In this document: piece by piece, positions 1-8,563 of the stretch
Layout of the letters: every line of letters starts with the position of its first letter
Position numbering within the stretch: the first letter of the stretch is position 1
Origin: an uncultured Neomegalonema sp.
GTDB taxonomy: Bacteria > Pseudomonadota > Alphaproteobacteria > Rhodobacterales > Rhodobacteraceae
Length of the DNA: 64,000 bases
NCBI GenBank assembly: GCA_937990185.1
Contig: CALKBI010000013.1
Location: 40,659 to 104,658, forward strand
Direction: 5' to 3'
Program-made: the position numbers and the translations under genes
The notes under the pieces: generated by a model
The model's database searches: none
Told to the model about the DNA's origin: nothing
Seen by the model: the letters and a program-made list of their open reading frames with translations, nothing else

Positions 1-499
1 TCGCCGTGCTAACCGGCAGGGAAAAATTCAAATCCGCATCGGTAAAGCCGATTTCCTTCCCCATTTCATAGGGCAGCACAACCGAAGACGCGCCGGTATC
101 GACAAGGAACTCGGTCCGCACACCATTAACGAGCGCGGTCGTCTCGAACTGTCCGCTGAAATCATTGCGCCGCAAGATGACCTCGCCGCCACCGATGTTT
201 TGCGGACTGCCGGGGATGATCTCGGCCTTCACACGGCTATACACTCCGCCGAGTTGATCCTTGTAAGTATACCCCACGATCAAAACGAGGAAGGCCAGCA
301 CAATCGCGACTATATTGCGAAAGGTCTTCAGCCATCCGCCCTGCGCCCTGATGCTGACCCCGCCCGCGACGAGGAACAACAGCAGCACGACATAGACAAC
401 CCGCATGACGCCATCTGTGCCATCGAAGACATCCGGCGCGCGGTTGCTTATCTCTTCGCAGCCACTCAGAAAAAGCGGCAAAATAAGAAGCTTTTTCAT
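1..499 (-). CDS. Clan AA (retropepsin-like) aspartic protease, lipoprotein/membrane anchored, 3' part cut by window edge
   Basis: Reading the minus strand from an ATG at 499 gives an N-terminus MKKLLILPLFLSGCEE, a short signal ending in a lipobox-like LSGC. Two hydrophobic stretches follow, then a domain with VNGVRTEFLVDTGASSVVLP in which the Asp of DTGAS (residue about 134) is the expected catalytic residue. This is the layout of the TIGR02281-type clan AA aspartic proteases of alphaproteobacteria, which carry one active-site motif per chain and act as dimers. The start overlaps the stop of the upstream DUF1289 gene by ATGA, so the two are translationally coupled. The C-terminus lies outside the window. 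Substrate unknown. Confidence 0.8.
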   Translation of the reverse strand, partial: MKKLLILPLFLSGCEEISNRAPDVFDGTDGVMRVVYVVLLLFLVAGGVSIRAQGGWLKTFRNIVAIVLAFLVLIVGYTYKDQLGGVYSRVKAEIIPGSPQNIGGGEVILRRNDFSGQFETTALVNGVRTEFLVDTGASSVVLPYEMGKEIGFTDADLNFSLPVSTA

Positions 500-765
500 T
501 CCGTGGTCCGTTTGGCAAAGCGGCGATTGGTCCGGCGTCCGGGGCGCATGATCGGGGCGGCTTTGGCAATGAGAGGCTCGCGTTCCGGCAATTCATCCAT
601 GATCGTGCGCCGCTCTGCGGGGTCCATGCGGGACCAGCGCGCGATTTCCTCGCCCGTCCGAAAACAGCCCATGCACAGCTTTGCACCGGGATGCAGGACG
701 CAGACTTTCACGCAAGGCGAGTCGACCTCGTCGCGTTTCCATACTTCATCACCAAAATCACTCAT
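496..765 (-). CDS. DUF1289 domain protein (small Cys-rich protein)
   Basis: An 89-residue protein with SPCVKVCVLHPGAKLCMGCF near residues 16-35, the four-cysteine pattern of DUF1289, followed by RTGEEIARWSRMDPAERRTIM, also typical of the family. The cysteines could hold a metal or cluster; the family has no established function. The C-terminal 25 residues are basic. It sits 9 bp downstream of ruvX and overlaps the aspartic protease start by 4 bp, so all appear to be one minus-strand operon headed by ccmI. Confidence 0.85.
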   Translation of the reverse strand: MSDFGDEVWKRDEVDSPCVKVCVLHPGAKLCMGCFRTGEEIARWSRMDPAERRTIMDELPEREPLIAKAAPIMRPGRRTNRRFAKRTTE

Positions 766-774
766 GATGTAGCC

Positions 775-1248
775 TTACGCGCTTTCTGGAATTTCTGAAA
801 GCCGGTCGAGTGCGCTTTGCAGGATGATCGTAGCAGCGGCACTGTCGATGAGCGCCGCGCGTTTGTCCCGGCGCAGCCCTGCGTCCTTCATGGCTTCATC
901 GGCGGTAAAGGTAGACAGCCGCTCGTCCCATTGCAGAACCGGCAGTTGGAAAGCGTCCTCAAGGCTGCGCGAAAAGGCTCGTACCGACTGCGCGCGGCGT
1001 CCGGCATCGCCGTTCATGTGCAAAGGCATCCCAACAACAAACCCAACCGCTTTGCGGTTCTCGGCTATCCGGCGCAATTCTACGAGATCATCCGTCAGGC
1101 GTTTGCGGCGGATCGTTTCAAGCGGCGAGGCAAGGGTGCGTCGTTCATCACAGATGGCAACACCGATGGTTTTCGTGCCCGGATCAAGGCCGATTAGCGC
1201 GCCCGAGCGGGTGGCCGTAGCGAAATCTTCCGGCGTGACGATCCGCAT
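775..1248 (-). CDS. ruvX: Putative pre-16S rRNA nuclease / Holliday junction resolvase-like YqgF (RuvX)
   Basis: 157 residues with the RNase H-like fold signature: GLDPGTKTIGVAICD near residue 21 (first catalytic Asp), VGMPLHMNGDAGRRAQ in the middle, WDERLSTFTADEAM (catalytic Glu) and DSAAATIILQSAL near the C-terminus (last acidic residue). Length is normal for YqgF/RuvX. The family trims the 5' end of 16S rRNA in E. coli and was also proposed as a resolvase. It starts immediately after the ccmI stop (no gap) and is followed after 9 bp by DUF1289, consistent with one transcript. Confidence 0.93.
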   Translation of the reverse strand: MRIVTPEDFATATRSGALIGLDPGTKTIGVAICDERRTLASPLETIRRKRLTDDLVELRRIAENRKAVGFVVGMPLHMNGDAGRRAQSVRAFSRSLEDAFQLPVLQWDERLSTFTADEAMKDAGLRRDKRAALIDSAAATIILQSALDRLSEIPESA

Positions 1249-2454
1249 TCACAAGGCGCTTTCGAGCTGTGCAGTGGCGGCTTCATCGCCTTCAAAGACT
1301 TCCAACCCGCGTGTCTGTGCTGCTTTGGCATCCTCTTCGCGTTCGAGAATTCGGTAGGAGCGGATCAGCATCAACCAACCGCGCAGGTCATTCGGTTCCT
1401 CTTTGAGCCGCTGCGCCAGTCCTTCGACCATTGCGCCGATTACGGCTTGTTGGTCTTCAGGCGACATTTCTTCTGCCGCCGCCTGCTGTTCAGCGGTCGG
1501 TCCGCGCGGAACGAGATCAGCCGGAGGGATCACGTTGATCTGTGCCGCTGCATTGCGCACGTTATCTTGCACTTGCTCGATCCAAGGCGCTCCCGGCGGC
1601 GCGGTTTCGAGCATTTTTATCCAACCCTCAATGGCCTCGCGGGTTTTGTTGCGCTGTGCGAGGGCGATACTTTTCAGGAAAATCGCTTGATGATAGTCGG
1701 GGTCTTTCGCGAGCGCTTTGTCTATGGCCACTTCCGCTTGCGGAGACATCACACCCCCCGCGGCCATATACATGGCCTCCGTCATATTCGAATAGAGGCT
1801 GGCATCCGCTGCTTCAGGGTCCAGCTCTGTGACCTTTTCAAAAGCACGCCAGCTTTCGTCAAACATTTCGAGCGACGAGAGGCTGCGCGCCAAAACATCC
1901 CAACCGCGAGGATCATTCGGGTCCGTTGCGAGGCGCGCTTTGACCTTTTCCGTTAAGTCGATCATCTGCGCGCGGGCTTGGCTCGGCGGAGGGCTTGCGC
2001 GGTTTTGTTTCGCGTATTCAGCCTCAAGGTCTTCCTGCGATGGCCGCACCGCCGCGCGTTCACTATCAAAATTGCGTTCTGAGAGCGGCCTGTCATCAAC
2101 ACCCGGGCTGCCGATTGATCCATAGACGCCCAATCCAACAACCGGAACACCAATCGCGGCGATCATGCCAAGTGTTGACCCCAATGTGCGGGGGATTGGT
2201 TTTGACCCTGCGTCAACTTCGGCTTCTTCAGCGGCGGCGAGCAGGCGGCGGGACAGCTCAATGCGCGCGGCGTCGGCTTCGGCTTCGGTTAAAACCCCGC
2301 GTGCAAGGTCGCTATCCACCTCGCGGAGCTGCGCCCGAAAAGACTCGACATCGTGCTCCGACCGAGACGCCGGAACGCTGCGGGGCCGTAAAAACGGCAA
2401 TCCGAGCGCTAAAGCACACGAAATCGCGAGTATTGCTGCAAAAACCCAGAACAG
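1249..2454 (-). CDS. ccmI: Cytochrome c-type biogenesis protein CcmI (CycH), probable CTG start
   Basis: The protein begins LFWVFAAILAISCALALGLPFL, the first membrane helix of CcmI, followed by a cytoplasmic loop, a second helix near residues 92-112 (TLGSTLGMIAAIGVPVVGLG) and a periplasmic TPR domain with the DPNDPRGWDVLARSL and DYHQAIFLKSIALAQ type repeats. CcmI chaperones apocytochrome c for heme ligation. An ATG exists at 2520, but it lacks a Shine-Dalgarno sequence and would add a 22-residue non-family extension. A perfect AGGAGG at 2468-2463 lies 8 nt before a CTG (2454) exactly at the family N-terminus, so CTG initiation is proposed. No other ccm genes are in the window. Confidence 0.85.
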   Translation of the reverse strand: MFWVFAAILAISCALALGLPFLRPRSVPASRSEHDVESFRAQLREVDSDLARGVLTEAEADAARIELSRRLLAAAEEAEVDAGSKPIPRTLGSTLGMIAAIGVPVVGLGVYGSIGSPGVDDRPLSERNFDSERAAVRPSQEDLEAEYAKQNRASPPPSQARAQMIDLTEKVKARLATDPNDPRGWDVLARSLSSLEMFDESWRAFEKVTELDPEAADASLYSNMTEAMYMAAGGVMSPQAEVAIDKALAKDPDYHQAIFLKSIALAQRNKTREAIEGWIKMLETAPPGAPWIEQVQDNVRNAAAQINVIPPADLVPRGPTAEQQAAAEEMSPEDQQAVIGAMVEGLAQRLKEEPNDLRGWLMLIRSYRILEREEDAKAAQTRGLEVFEGDEAATAQLESAL

Positions 2455-2623
2455 AGCCGAATCCTCCTGATTATCAGAGCAGAACTTATGGGGGCAGGGG
2501 GCTTGCGGCAAGATGCACACTTCGGCGCATGTCGGTAAGTTGATATTGAACGGCGTTATCGTGGAGGTCGAAATGGGCGTAACTCTGCGATAACCTGCGC
2601 ACTGGCCTTACCGGAGACAAGCT

Positions 2624-3889
2624 ATGGCGGCGAAACGCAAGCCTCGTTATTCGATTTTCTCACTCGCGCGCAACTCGATGTCGCACCATCAGGGGTGGGA
2701 GAAAGCCTGGCGTTCACCGGACCCAAAGCCCGAATATGACGTCGTTATCGTCGGGGCAGGGGGCCACGGCCTCGCGACCGCTTATTATCTGGCCAAGAAT
2801 CACGGCATTACCAATATTGCGGTGGTCGAGAAAGGTTGGCTCGGCGGCGGGAATACCGGACGAAATACGACGATCATCCGCTCGAATTACCTGCAAGACA
2901 GCTCGGCGGCGTTGTTCGAGTTATCGCGCAGCCTGTTTGAGACCCTTTCGCAAGAGCTGAATTACAATATCATGTTCAGCCCGCGCGGTGTTTTGATGCT
3001 GGCGCAGACCGAGCATGAAAAGCGCGCTTGGCAACGCACCCACCACGCCACACGGCTCAATGACATTTATACCGAATGGGCCGACACAAAGCGCGTGAAG
3101 GAAATTTGCCCGATTATCAACACCGACCCGGGTGCTCGCTTTCCGGTTCTGGGCGGACTTTGGCAGCCGCGCGGCGGCACGGCGCGGCACGATGCAGTGG
3201 CTTGGGGCTATGCCCGTGCTGCGGATGATCTCGGCGTTGATGTCATCCAGAATTGCGAAGTCCTCGGCATTGACCGCGAAGGCGGCAAAGTCACCGGCGT
3301 TCAGACCACACGCGGCGCAATCAAATGCGGCAAGCTTGGCATTGTCGTAGCGGGCAACACGACCCGTCTGACGGATATGGCCGGTTTCCGTATGCCGCTG
3401 GAGAGCGTCCCGCTCCAAGCGCTCGTCTCCGAACCAATCAAGCCATGCCTCGATATCGTTGTCATGGCGAACACCGTCCACGGCTATATGAGTCAATCGG
3501 ATAAAGGCGAGCTGGTTATCGGCGGCGGTACGGATGGGTATAACGCCTATACCCAGCGCGGCTCATTCCAGCATGTTGAAGAGACGGTTACGGCGCTGGT
3601 CGAGACGTTCCCGATTATCTCGCGCCTCAGAATGCTGCGGCAATGGGGCGGGATCGTAGACATCACCGGCGACCGCTCGCCGATTATCTCGAAAACCCCC
3701 GTCGATGGCGTTTTCGTCAATTGCGGATGGGGCACGGGCGGGTTCAAAGCGACCTGCGGCTCCGGCCATTGCTTTGCTGCGACCATCGCAAAAGGCGAGC
3801 CGGATGCGGTTGCCGCTCCCTTTAGCCTTGACCGGTTCTCCGAAGGCCGCATGATTGACGAAAGCGTCGCTGCGGCGGTGGCGCACTAA
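2624..3889 (+). CDS. soxB: Sarcosine oxidase subunit beta-like FAD-dependent oxidoreductase
   Basis: 421 residues. VVIVGAGGHGLATAYYLAK (about 39-57) is the dinucleotide-binding glycine motif of the DAO family; GGGNTGRNTTIIRSNY and the C-terminal GWGTGGFKATCGSGHCFA are SoxB features. The His of ARHDAVAWG (residue 189) aligns by motif with the histidine that binds FMN covalently in heterotetrameric sarcosine oxidase. That enzyme oxidises sarcosine to glycine with transfer of the methyl group to tetrahydrofolate. The usual soxD, soxA and soxG do not follow; instead there is a beta-lactamase-fold hydrolase 15 bp downstream and a deaminase, so the partner subunits must be elsewhere or the substrate differs. 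Confidence 0.85.
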   Translation: MAAKRKPRYSIFSLARNSMSHHQGWEKAWRSPDPKPEYDVVIVGAGGHGLATAYYLAKNHGITNIAVVEKGWLGGGNTGRNTTIIRSNYLQDSSAALFELSRSLFETLSQELNYNIMFSPRGVLMLAQTEHEKRAWQRTHHATRLNDIYTEWADTKRVKEICPIINTDPGARFPVLGGLWQPRGGTARHDAVAWGYARAADDLGVDVIQNCEVLGIDREGGKVTGVQTTRGAIKCGKLGIVVAGNTTRLTDMAGFRMPLESVPLQALVSEPIKPCLDIVVMANTVHGYMSQSDKGELVIGGGTDGYNAYTQRGSFQHVEETVTALVETFPIISRLRMLRQWGGIVDITGDRSPIISKTPVDGVFVNCGWGTGGFKATCGSGHCFAATIAKGEPDAVAAPFSLDRFSEGRMIDESVAAAVAH

Positions 3890-3904
3890 ACAGAGAGACG
3901 ATCA

Positions 3905-4762
3905 TTGACTGACTCGGTGGCATTGCTCGGCGTCAAAGGCGGCCCTGCCATCCGAACCGGCTCCATGATGCCCACCTCGATGTTGTTAAAGCTGGCTGGC
4001 GAACAGATCGTTGTTGATTGCGGCCTCGGCGTCACACGCGGTCTTGTGGATCAGGGCTTTGCGCTTAAAGACCTCGACAAGATTTTCATCACGCATTTGC
4101 ACTCCGACCATTACCTTGAGCTTGGACCGTTGATCCACACCGCATGGTGTGCGGGGTTGAAAACGCCTGTTACGATCTACGGTCCGGCGGGTTTGGCGGA
4201 GTACTGGCAAAACTTTTGCGAGTCGATGCGCTTTGATATTGAGCTGCGCCAAGAAGACGAGGGCCGTCCGACCCTTGAAACATTGATCACTGTTGAAACG
4301 ATTTCCGTTCAACAGCGGGTAGACTTGGGCGAAATATCTGTAACAGCAATGAGAACCGAGCACCCGCCGTTAAAAGACTGTTTCGCATATCGTTTTGAGA
4401 GTAAGGCCCGTTGCGTAGTCTTCGGTGCGGACACTGCGTATTTCCCGCCACTCGCCGAGTTCGCCCAAGGCGCTGATCTCCTCATTCACGAAGCGATGTT
4501 AGGTGAAGCAGTTGATGCATTGGTCGCGCGTGTCGGGAATGGCGATGATCGTTTGAAACGCCATTTGCTAAACTCACACACGATGGCCGAAGATGTCGCG
4601 GTCATCGCACGAGATGCCGGTGTGAAGGCACTTGCCATCAATCATCTTATTCCTTCAGATGACCCCTCCTATACAGATGCGCATTGGCAAGCGGCAATCC
4701 GTTCGCACTGGACGGGACCGCTCTATATCGGTGAGGATGGTATGGTGATCGAGCTAACCTAA
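3905..4762 (+). CDS. Metallo-beta-lactamase-fold hydrolase (RNase Z/arylsulfatase-like)
   Basis: 285 residues from a TTG start preceded by GAGAGACGATCA. The zinc signature HLHSDH is at about residue 65 (FITHLHSDHYLELGPLIHTAW), with FGADTAYF providing the bridging Asp and a late INHLIPSDD histidine, which matches the ElaC/AtsA-like branch of the superfamily. It lies between soxB and a deaminase, all in the same direction with gaps of 15 and 26 bp, suggesting a metabolic rather than RNA-processing hydrolase in one operon. The substrate cannot be read from the sequence; hydrolysis of a cyclic amide or ester is possible. Confidence 0.82.
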   Translation: MTDSVALLGVKGGPAIRTGSMMPTSMLLKLAGEQIVVDCGLGVTRGLVDQGFALKDLDKIFITHLHSDHYLELGPLIHTAWCAGLKTPVTIYGPAGLAEYWQNFCESMRFDIELRQEDEGRPTLETLITVETISVQQRVDLGEISVTAMRTEHPPLKDCFAYRFESKARCVVFGADTAYFPPLAEFAQGADLLIHEAMLGEAVDALVARVGNGDDRLKRHLLNSHTMAEDVAVIARDAGVKALAINHLIPSDDPSYTDAHWQAAIRSHWTGPLYIGEDGMVIELT

Positions 4763-4788
4763 CGAACGACCATTGGGAGACTTCAGCG

Positions 4789-5238
4789 ATGCTAACCGAA
4801 ACCGATCAGAAATTCCTGCGGCTGGCCTATCAGGAAGCCAAAGACGGGTATGACGAGGGCGGTTGCCCCATCGGGTCGGTTCTGGCCGAAGGCGACAAGT
4901 TGATCGCCCAAGGCCGTAACCAGCGGGTGCAGGGCGGCGACCCGATTGCCCACGGAGAAATGGATTGCCTACGCAAAGCAGGGCGGCAGAAATCCTATAA
5001 GAACATGACGCTCTACACATCGCTCTCGCCCTGCATGATGTGCTCAGGCACGATCATTCAATTCGGCATTCCGAGAGTCGTCATTGCCGAAAACACCAAT
5101 TTCGGCGGCAACGAAGACTTCCTGCGCGAACGCGGCGTCGAAATCATCATCGCCAACGACCAACCCTGCATCGACCTGATGCAACGCTTCATCACCGAAA
5201 AACCCGAACTCTGGGCCGAGGATATCGCTGAGGATTAA
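4789..5238 (+). CDS. Nucleoside/cytosine deaminase family protein
   Basis: 149 residues with the CDA-fold zinc motifs: HGEMDCLRKAG (His ligand and catalytic Glu) and SLSPCMMCSGTII (two Cys ligands, PCxxC). The downstream RVVIAENTNFGGNEDFLRERGVEI resembles yeast-type cytosine deaminases rather than TadA, guanine deaminase or CMP deaminase. A Shine-Dalgarno GGGAGA lies before the ATG. It is the third gene of the soxB cluster. Together with a sarcosine oxidase subunit this might belong to breakdown of a methylated cyclic nitrogen compound, but this is inference; cytosine deamination for pyrimidine salvage is the simpler reading. Confidence 0.85.
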   Translation: MLTETDQKFLRLAYQEAKDGYDEGGCPIGSVLAEGDKLIAQGRNQRVQGGDPIAHGEMDCLRKAGRQKSYKNMTLYTSLSPCMMCSGTIIQFGIPRVVIAENTNFGGNEDFLRERGVEIIIANDQPCIDLMQRFITEKPELWAEDIAED

Positions 5239-5392
5239 GGGGGGCTTTGGGTGGGGGTTGCGGGAGGGCGGGACGAAGGCATTTGAAGCGTCGCAAAACC
5301 GATGGCTTTTGCAACGCGTGCGCCCATGTATTGCTTCGCACGCGAAAGTCAGGGCAAGCAATAGCTCAAGTGTTTCAGGCGGAGTAAAGTGA

Positions 5393-6214
5393 ATGAGCAG
5401 TAGGAGTGGCGCGGCTGTCTGGATACCCTTAGTTGTTGGGTTGCTCTTTTTTTATATTATATTTCAGTATCTTAAGGAAATTATTGTTTACTTTGGCGTA
5501 AACGAAGATCAAGCGACTACAGTGGCTATGGGCATCATTATCGGAACGTCGATATTGATATTCATCCTAAGCACATTAGCCTACGGACGCCGCTTCTCTG
5601 ATGCAAAATCTCAGGCGGAGGAAGTCATTTTCGAAAATGGTCGAAACCTCGCGAAAATGTACAGCCAGAAGAAATACACTGGAAATTACGGCGAGTTGCG
5701 TCTCGAGGCTTTCGACAAAGAAATTTCATATTTCTATGAGAATATACTCATACCAAAGTTAAATACGACCGCTGATGTTTTGGGTGATCAACGGTTTGCG
5801 TCACATTGTGAGCAATGCATTTGGAAAGCCATCGAAGATAACGATGCCCCTATCGATCTGAACACCATTCCAGATGATCCCTTCGAGTTTGAGCATTGGA
5901 CTGCAGAAGTACTGAACAAGTTTGGTTGGAATGCTCAAGCGACCCAAGGCAGCGGCGACCAAGGTTCTGATGTTGTCGCAGAGTTAAACGGCCGTACCTG
6001 CATTATCCAATGCAAGCTCTACAAAAACGCCGTAGGGAATAAGGCGGTACAAGAGGTTGATGCAGCTAGAACGTTCTTTGACGGTGACTTCGCGGCTGTA
6101 GTGGGGAAAAGTGGCTTCACGCGATCTGCAAAACAGCTTGCAGAAAAAAACAATGTATTTTTGATAGATGTTTCTGAGTTACCCGATCTGGCCGAAAAAC
6201 TAGGCTTAATATAG
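5393..6214 (+). CDS. Membrane-anchored Mrr-type restriction endonuclease-like protein
   Basis: 273 residues. Two membrane helices (about residues 9-33 and 43-64) are followed by a helical linker and a C-terminal Mrr-cat domain (about 160-270). The PD-(D/E)xK core is visible as GSGDQGSDVVAELNG with Asp193, then IIQCKLY with Gln206 and Lys208. The spacing of D-x12-QxK fits Mrr-family nucleases. Such proteins cut modified or foreign DNA, although membrane-anchored members have no settled role. No methyltransferase or specificity gene is adjacent. The gene and its flanks are visibly AT-richer than their neighbours, suggesting acquisition. Start GTGAATGAG: the ATG at 5393 is chosen, with GGCGGAG about 10 nt upstream. 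Confidence 0.82.
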   Translation: MSSRSGAAVWIPLVVGLLFFYIIFQYLKEIIVYFGVNEDQATTVAMGIIIGTSILIFILSTLAYGRRFSDAKSQAEEVIFENGRNLAKMYSQKKYTGNYGELRLEAFDKEISYFYENILIPKLNTTADVLGDQRFASHCEQCIWKAIEDNDAPIDLNTIPDDPFEFEHWTAEVLNKFGWNAQATQGSGDQGSDVVAELNGRTCIIQCKLYKNAVGNKAVQEVDAARTFFDGDFAAVVGKSGFTRSAKQLAEKNNVFLIDVSELPDLAEKLGLI

Positions 6215-6588
6215 CCCAACCCCTCATGCATTATTCGTGAATTTCTTGTTCCAAGCTGTCGGAAAACCCACCCGTTGCGAGATTGGCGGGATCGAGCGCT
6301 AGACCTTCAAAGGTACGACAATTTCACCAATCTTTTTGCAACAGAGTTTTGCGACAGCTAACCCGTTGATCTTACTGGGGTCAGAAAACCGTTGCAAAAC
6401 CCTTCCTTTTCGCAACATTGACCCAAGGTAAACCGCGCCTTTCTTGGGCTAAACTTCCCTATAGATAAGAGAAGAAATGAAGACTCCACTCGGCTTTTAG
6501 TCGTTGCAGGCTATCTCTCATCAATGACCATACAGAATGCCTCTATGCAAAAAGCTGGTCTCTATTCTGACGTGAAAGATGGATTGCG
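6215..6588. other. 374-bp intergenic region, no gene found
   Basis: This AT-richer stretch lies between the Mrr-like gene and the HD hydrolase. It holds several short variants of a TTGCAAAAC/TTTTGCGAC/GTTGCGAG motif in both orientations, but no convincing long repeat, hairpin terminator, tRNA fragment or integrase remnant. No open frame of useful length with a ribosome site was seen. The promoter of the HD gene should lie in its right part. Confidence 0.5.
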
Positions 6589-7179
6589 ATGCTCAAACCG
6601 GACAAGGTTTTAATCGAGAGATTGAAGGCGCGTTATGAGGAGGCTCAGCGTGCCTATCATACGTGGGATCATATCGAGGGTTTGCTCGGTCATTTTGAAA
6701 CCCTATCCGACCACATCGCTGACAAGACCCGCATCCTATGGGCGCTTTATTGGCATGATGCGGTTTATGATCCAATGCGCAGCGACAATGAAACCGCAAG
6801 CGCCGATCTGCTCCGCGCCGAAGGAAAAGGTCACATCCCGGATACTACGCTCGAAGAAGCGGCCATCATCATCGAAGCCACTGCCAAGCATCACTTGCCC
6901 GGCACGCTGTCAGGCGAAGCGCTCTCCGATGCGTCCTATTTTCTGGATATGGACCTCTCTATCCTCGCCGCCCGCGAAGATATTTTCGATGCCTATGAAG
7001 ACAACATCCGCTTTGAATACAGTTTTGTATCAGCAGACACATACACCTCTGCCCGCGCAAACATCCTGAAAGGCTTTCTTGCAAGGGAGCAGCTTTATTT
7101 TACAGACATCTGCCGTGCGCGTTGGGAAGACAAAGCGCGTGCAAATATTCAGCGGTCAATCGCAAAACTCGAAGCCTAA
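6589..7179 (+). CDS. Predicted metal-dependent HD superfamily phosphohydrolase
   Basis: 196 residues. AYHTWDHIEGLL near residue 22 and LYWHDAVYDP near residue 62 give the H...HD metal ligands, with ATAKHH further on and LDMDLSILA supplying the last Asp. This matches the COG4339 group of small HD hydrolases whose substrate is unknown (some members were once mislabelled as NMDA receptor subunits). It stands alone: an AT-rich region precedes it and the next gene is convergent, 163 bp away. Start ATG at 6589 follows GATTGCG with only a weak ribosome site. Confidence 0.82.
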   Translation: MLKPDKVLIERLKARYEEAQRAYHTWDHIEGLLGHFETLSDHIADKTRILWALYWHDAVYDPMRSDNETASADLLRAEGKGHIPDTTLEEAAIIIEATAKHHLPGTLSGEALSDASYFLDMDLSILAAREDIFDAYEDNIRFEYSFVSADTYTSARANILKGFLAREQLYFTDICRARWEDKARANIQRSIAKLEA

Positions 7180-7342
7180 ACGGATGATTACTGCTCACCA
7201 ATTTCCCGCATAAACTCCCGCAATCTTCTGCCAAACGAAACGTCCATTAAATCTAAGCAGACGCCTAACCTTCTAAGAAACTGTAGCTTCGTGAATTCCC
7301 ATTACATTAGTAAGGGCAGGCTCAGCGGGGCCATGTTCTCAA

Positions 7343-8563
7343 TCACCCGCCTCCAAACTTCCGCGCTGTCTTCGCATCGAACGGCTCTGCGCCCATTTCC
7401 AAGTGGAGCTGATCCCCTTCATAGGGATGCGCCAGCGCGACCGCTTCATCCAATTCGACGCCCAAGCCCGGCTCAGTCGGTGGAACCACATAGCCGTCTT
7501 CCCATTGCATCGGTTTCTTGAGCAGGTCGGCGTGAAAGCCCTCCCATTTTCCAATGCTTTCCAGAATAAGAAAGTTCGGTGTGCAGGCGGCAAGCTGAAC
7601 ATTTGCCGCGCCTTCAATAGGTCCACAATAAAGATGCGGCGCGATGGTGGCGTATTTTGTCTCGGCCATGCCCGCGATTTTCTTGGCTTCCAAAATCCCG
7701 CCAACACGCCCAAGCGCAAATTGCAGAATAGATGCCGCACCAGTCTCCAGCACCCGTGCAAATTCGTATTTCGTCGTGAGCCGTTCGCCGGTCGCGACGG
7801 GTATCGTAGTAGCGGCAGCGACCTTTGCCATTTCTTCCGGTGCATCGGGCGGGCAGGGTTCTTCGAACCAGAGCGGATCATATTTCTCAAGCCGCCGTGC
7901 CAATCGGATTGCGCCTGAGGCGGTGAATTGCCCGTGCGTGCCGAACAGCAGATCGGCGCGCGTCCCAACCGCCTCTCGGATTTTGCGGCAGAAGTCTTCG
8001 CTGCGCTCCAGCGCTTCCAAATCAGGCTGACGTCCGTCATAAACGGTGTAAGCTCCCGCGGGATCGAATTTGACCGCTGAAAACCCTTCCTCAACCATCT
8101 CGGCGGCGCGCTGCGCGGATGCATCGGCGTCGTTATAGAAATCTGCGGCGGCCTCGTCTGGTTTGGGATAAAGATACGTGTACGAGCGCAAGCGCTCATG
8201 CACTTTCCCGCCCAGCAATTCATAGACCGGCTTGCCGACTGCCTTGCCGACAATATCCCAGCACGCGCATTCAATCCCCGACAACACTGACCCGAGAGAC
8301 AAGTCAGGTCGCAACGTATAACCGGACCCGTAAACCCGTCGCCACATGGCCTCAATATGGAAAGGGTCCATGCCCTCGACATGGCGTGCGAAGGTATCTT
8401 CGATCATCGCGGCAAAGACATGCGGGCCGAATGTCGCGCCGTAAACCTCGCCGATCCCTTCGATCCCGCAAGCGGTCTTCAGCTTCACGAAGATAAAATA
8501 GCGCCCGCCGAAACCGGGTGGCGGGTTGCCAACGACAAAGGTTTTGCACTGGGTAATTTTCAT
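7343..8563 (-). CDS. Mandelate racemase/muconate lactonizing enzyme family, probable sugar-acid dehydratase
   Basis: 406 residues of the enolase superfamily. The N-terminal capping domain is followed by a barrel with AVKFDPAG at the end of strand 2 (Lys acid/base), LLFGTHGQF, LWFEEPCPPD (Glu metal ligand), VATGERL (Glu ligand) and IAPHLYCGPI (catalytic His). The HLYC motif is shared with D-galactonate/mannonate-type dehydratases rather than with mandelate racemase itself. The start ATG overlaps the stop of the upstream zinc dehydrogenase by ATGA, so the pair is an operon likely dehydrating and oxidising a sugar acid or polyol. The precise substrate is not determined. Confidence 0.85.
   Translation of the reverse strand: MKITQCKTFVVGNPPPGFGGRYFIFVKLKTACGIEGIGEVYGATFGPHVFAAMIEDTFARHVEGMDPFHIEAMWRRVYGSGYTLRPDLSLGSVLSGIECACWDIVGKAVGKPVYELLGGKVHERLRSYTYLYPKPDEAAADFYNDADASAQRAAEMVEEGFSAVKFDPAGAYTVYDGRQPDLEALERSEDFCRKIREAVGTRADLLFGTHGQFTASGAIRLARRLEKYDPLWFEEPCPPDAPEEMAKVAAATTIPVATGERLTTKYEFARVLETGAASILQFALGRVGGILEAKKIAGMAETKYATIAPHLYCGPIEGAANVQLAACTPNFLILESIGKWEGFHADLLKKPMQWEDGYVVPPTEPGLGVELDEAVALAHPYEGDQLHLEMGAEPFDAKTARKFGGG

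Noticed and set aside
237..686. 149-residue minus-strand frame across DUF1289 and the protease start
   Set aside because: It runs out of frame with two well-supported overlapping genes that have family motifs and coupled ATGA junction.
5293..5312. GCAAAACC-GAT-GGCTTTTGC hairpin after the deaminase
   Set aside because: Bulged stem, no clear T tract on the plus strand, so a terminator is not supported.
5393..6214. Complete restriction-modification system around the Mrr-like gene
   Set aside because: No methyltransferase, specificity or helicase gene is next to it; only a single nuclease-like protein is present.
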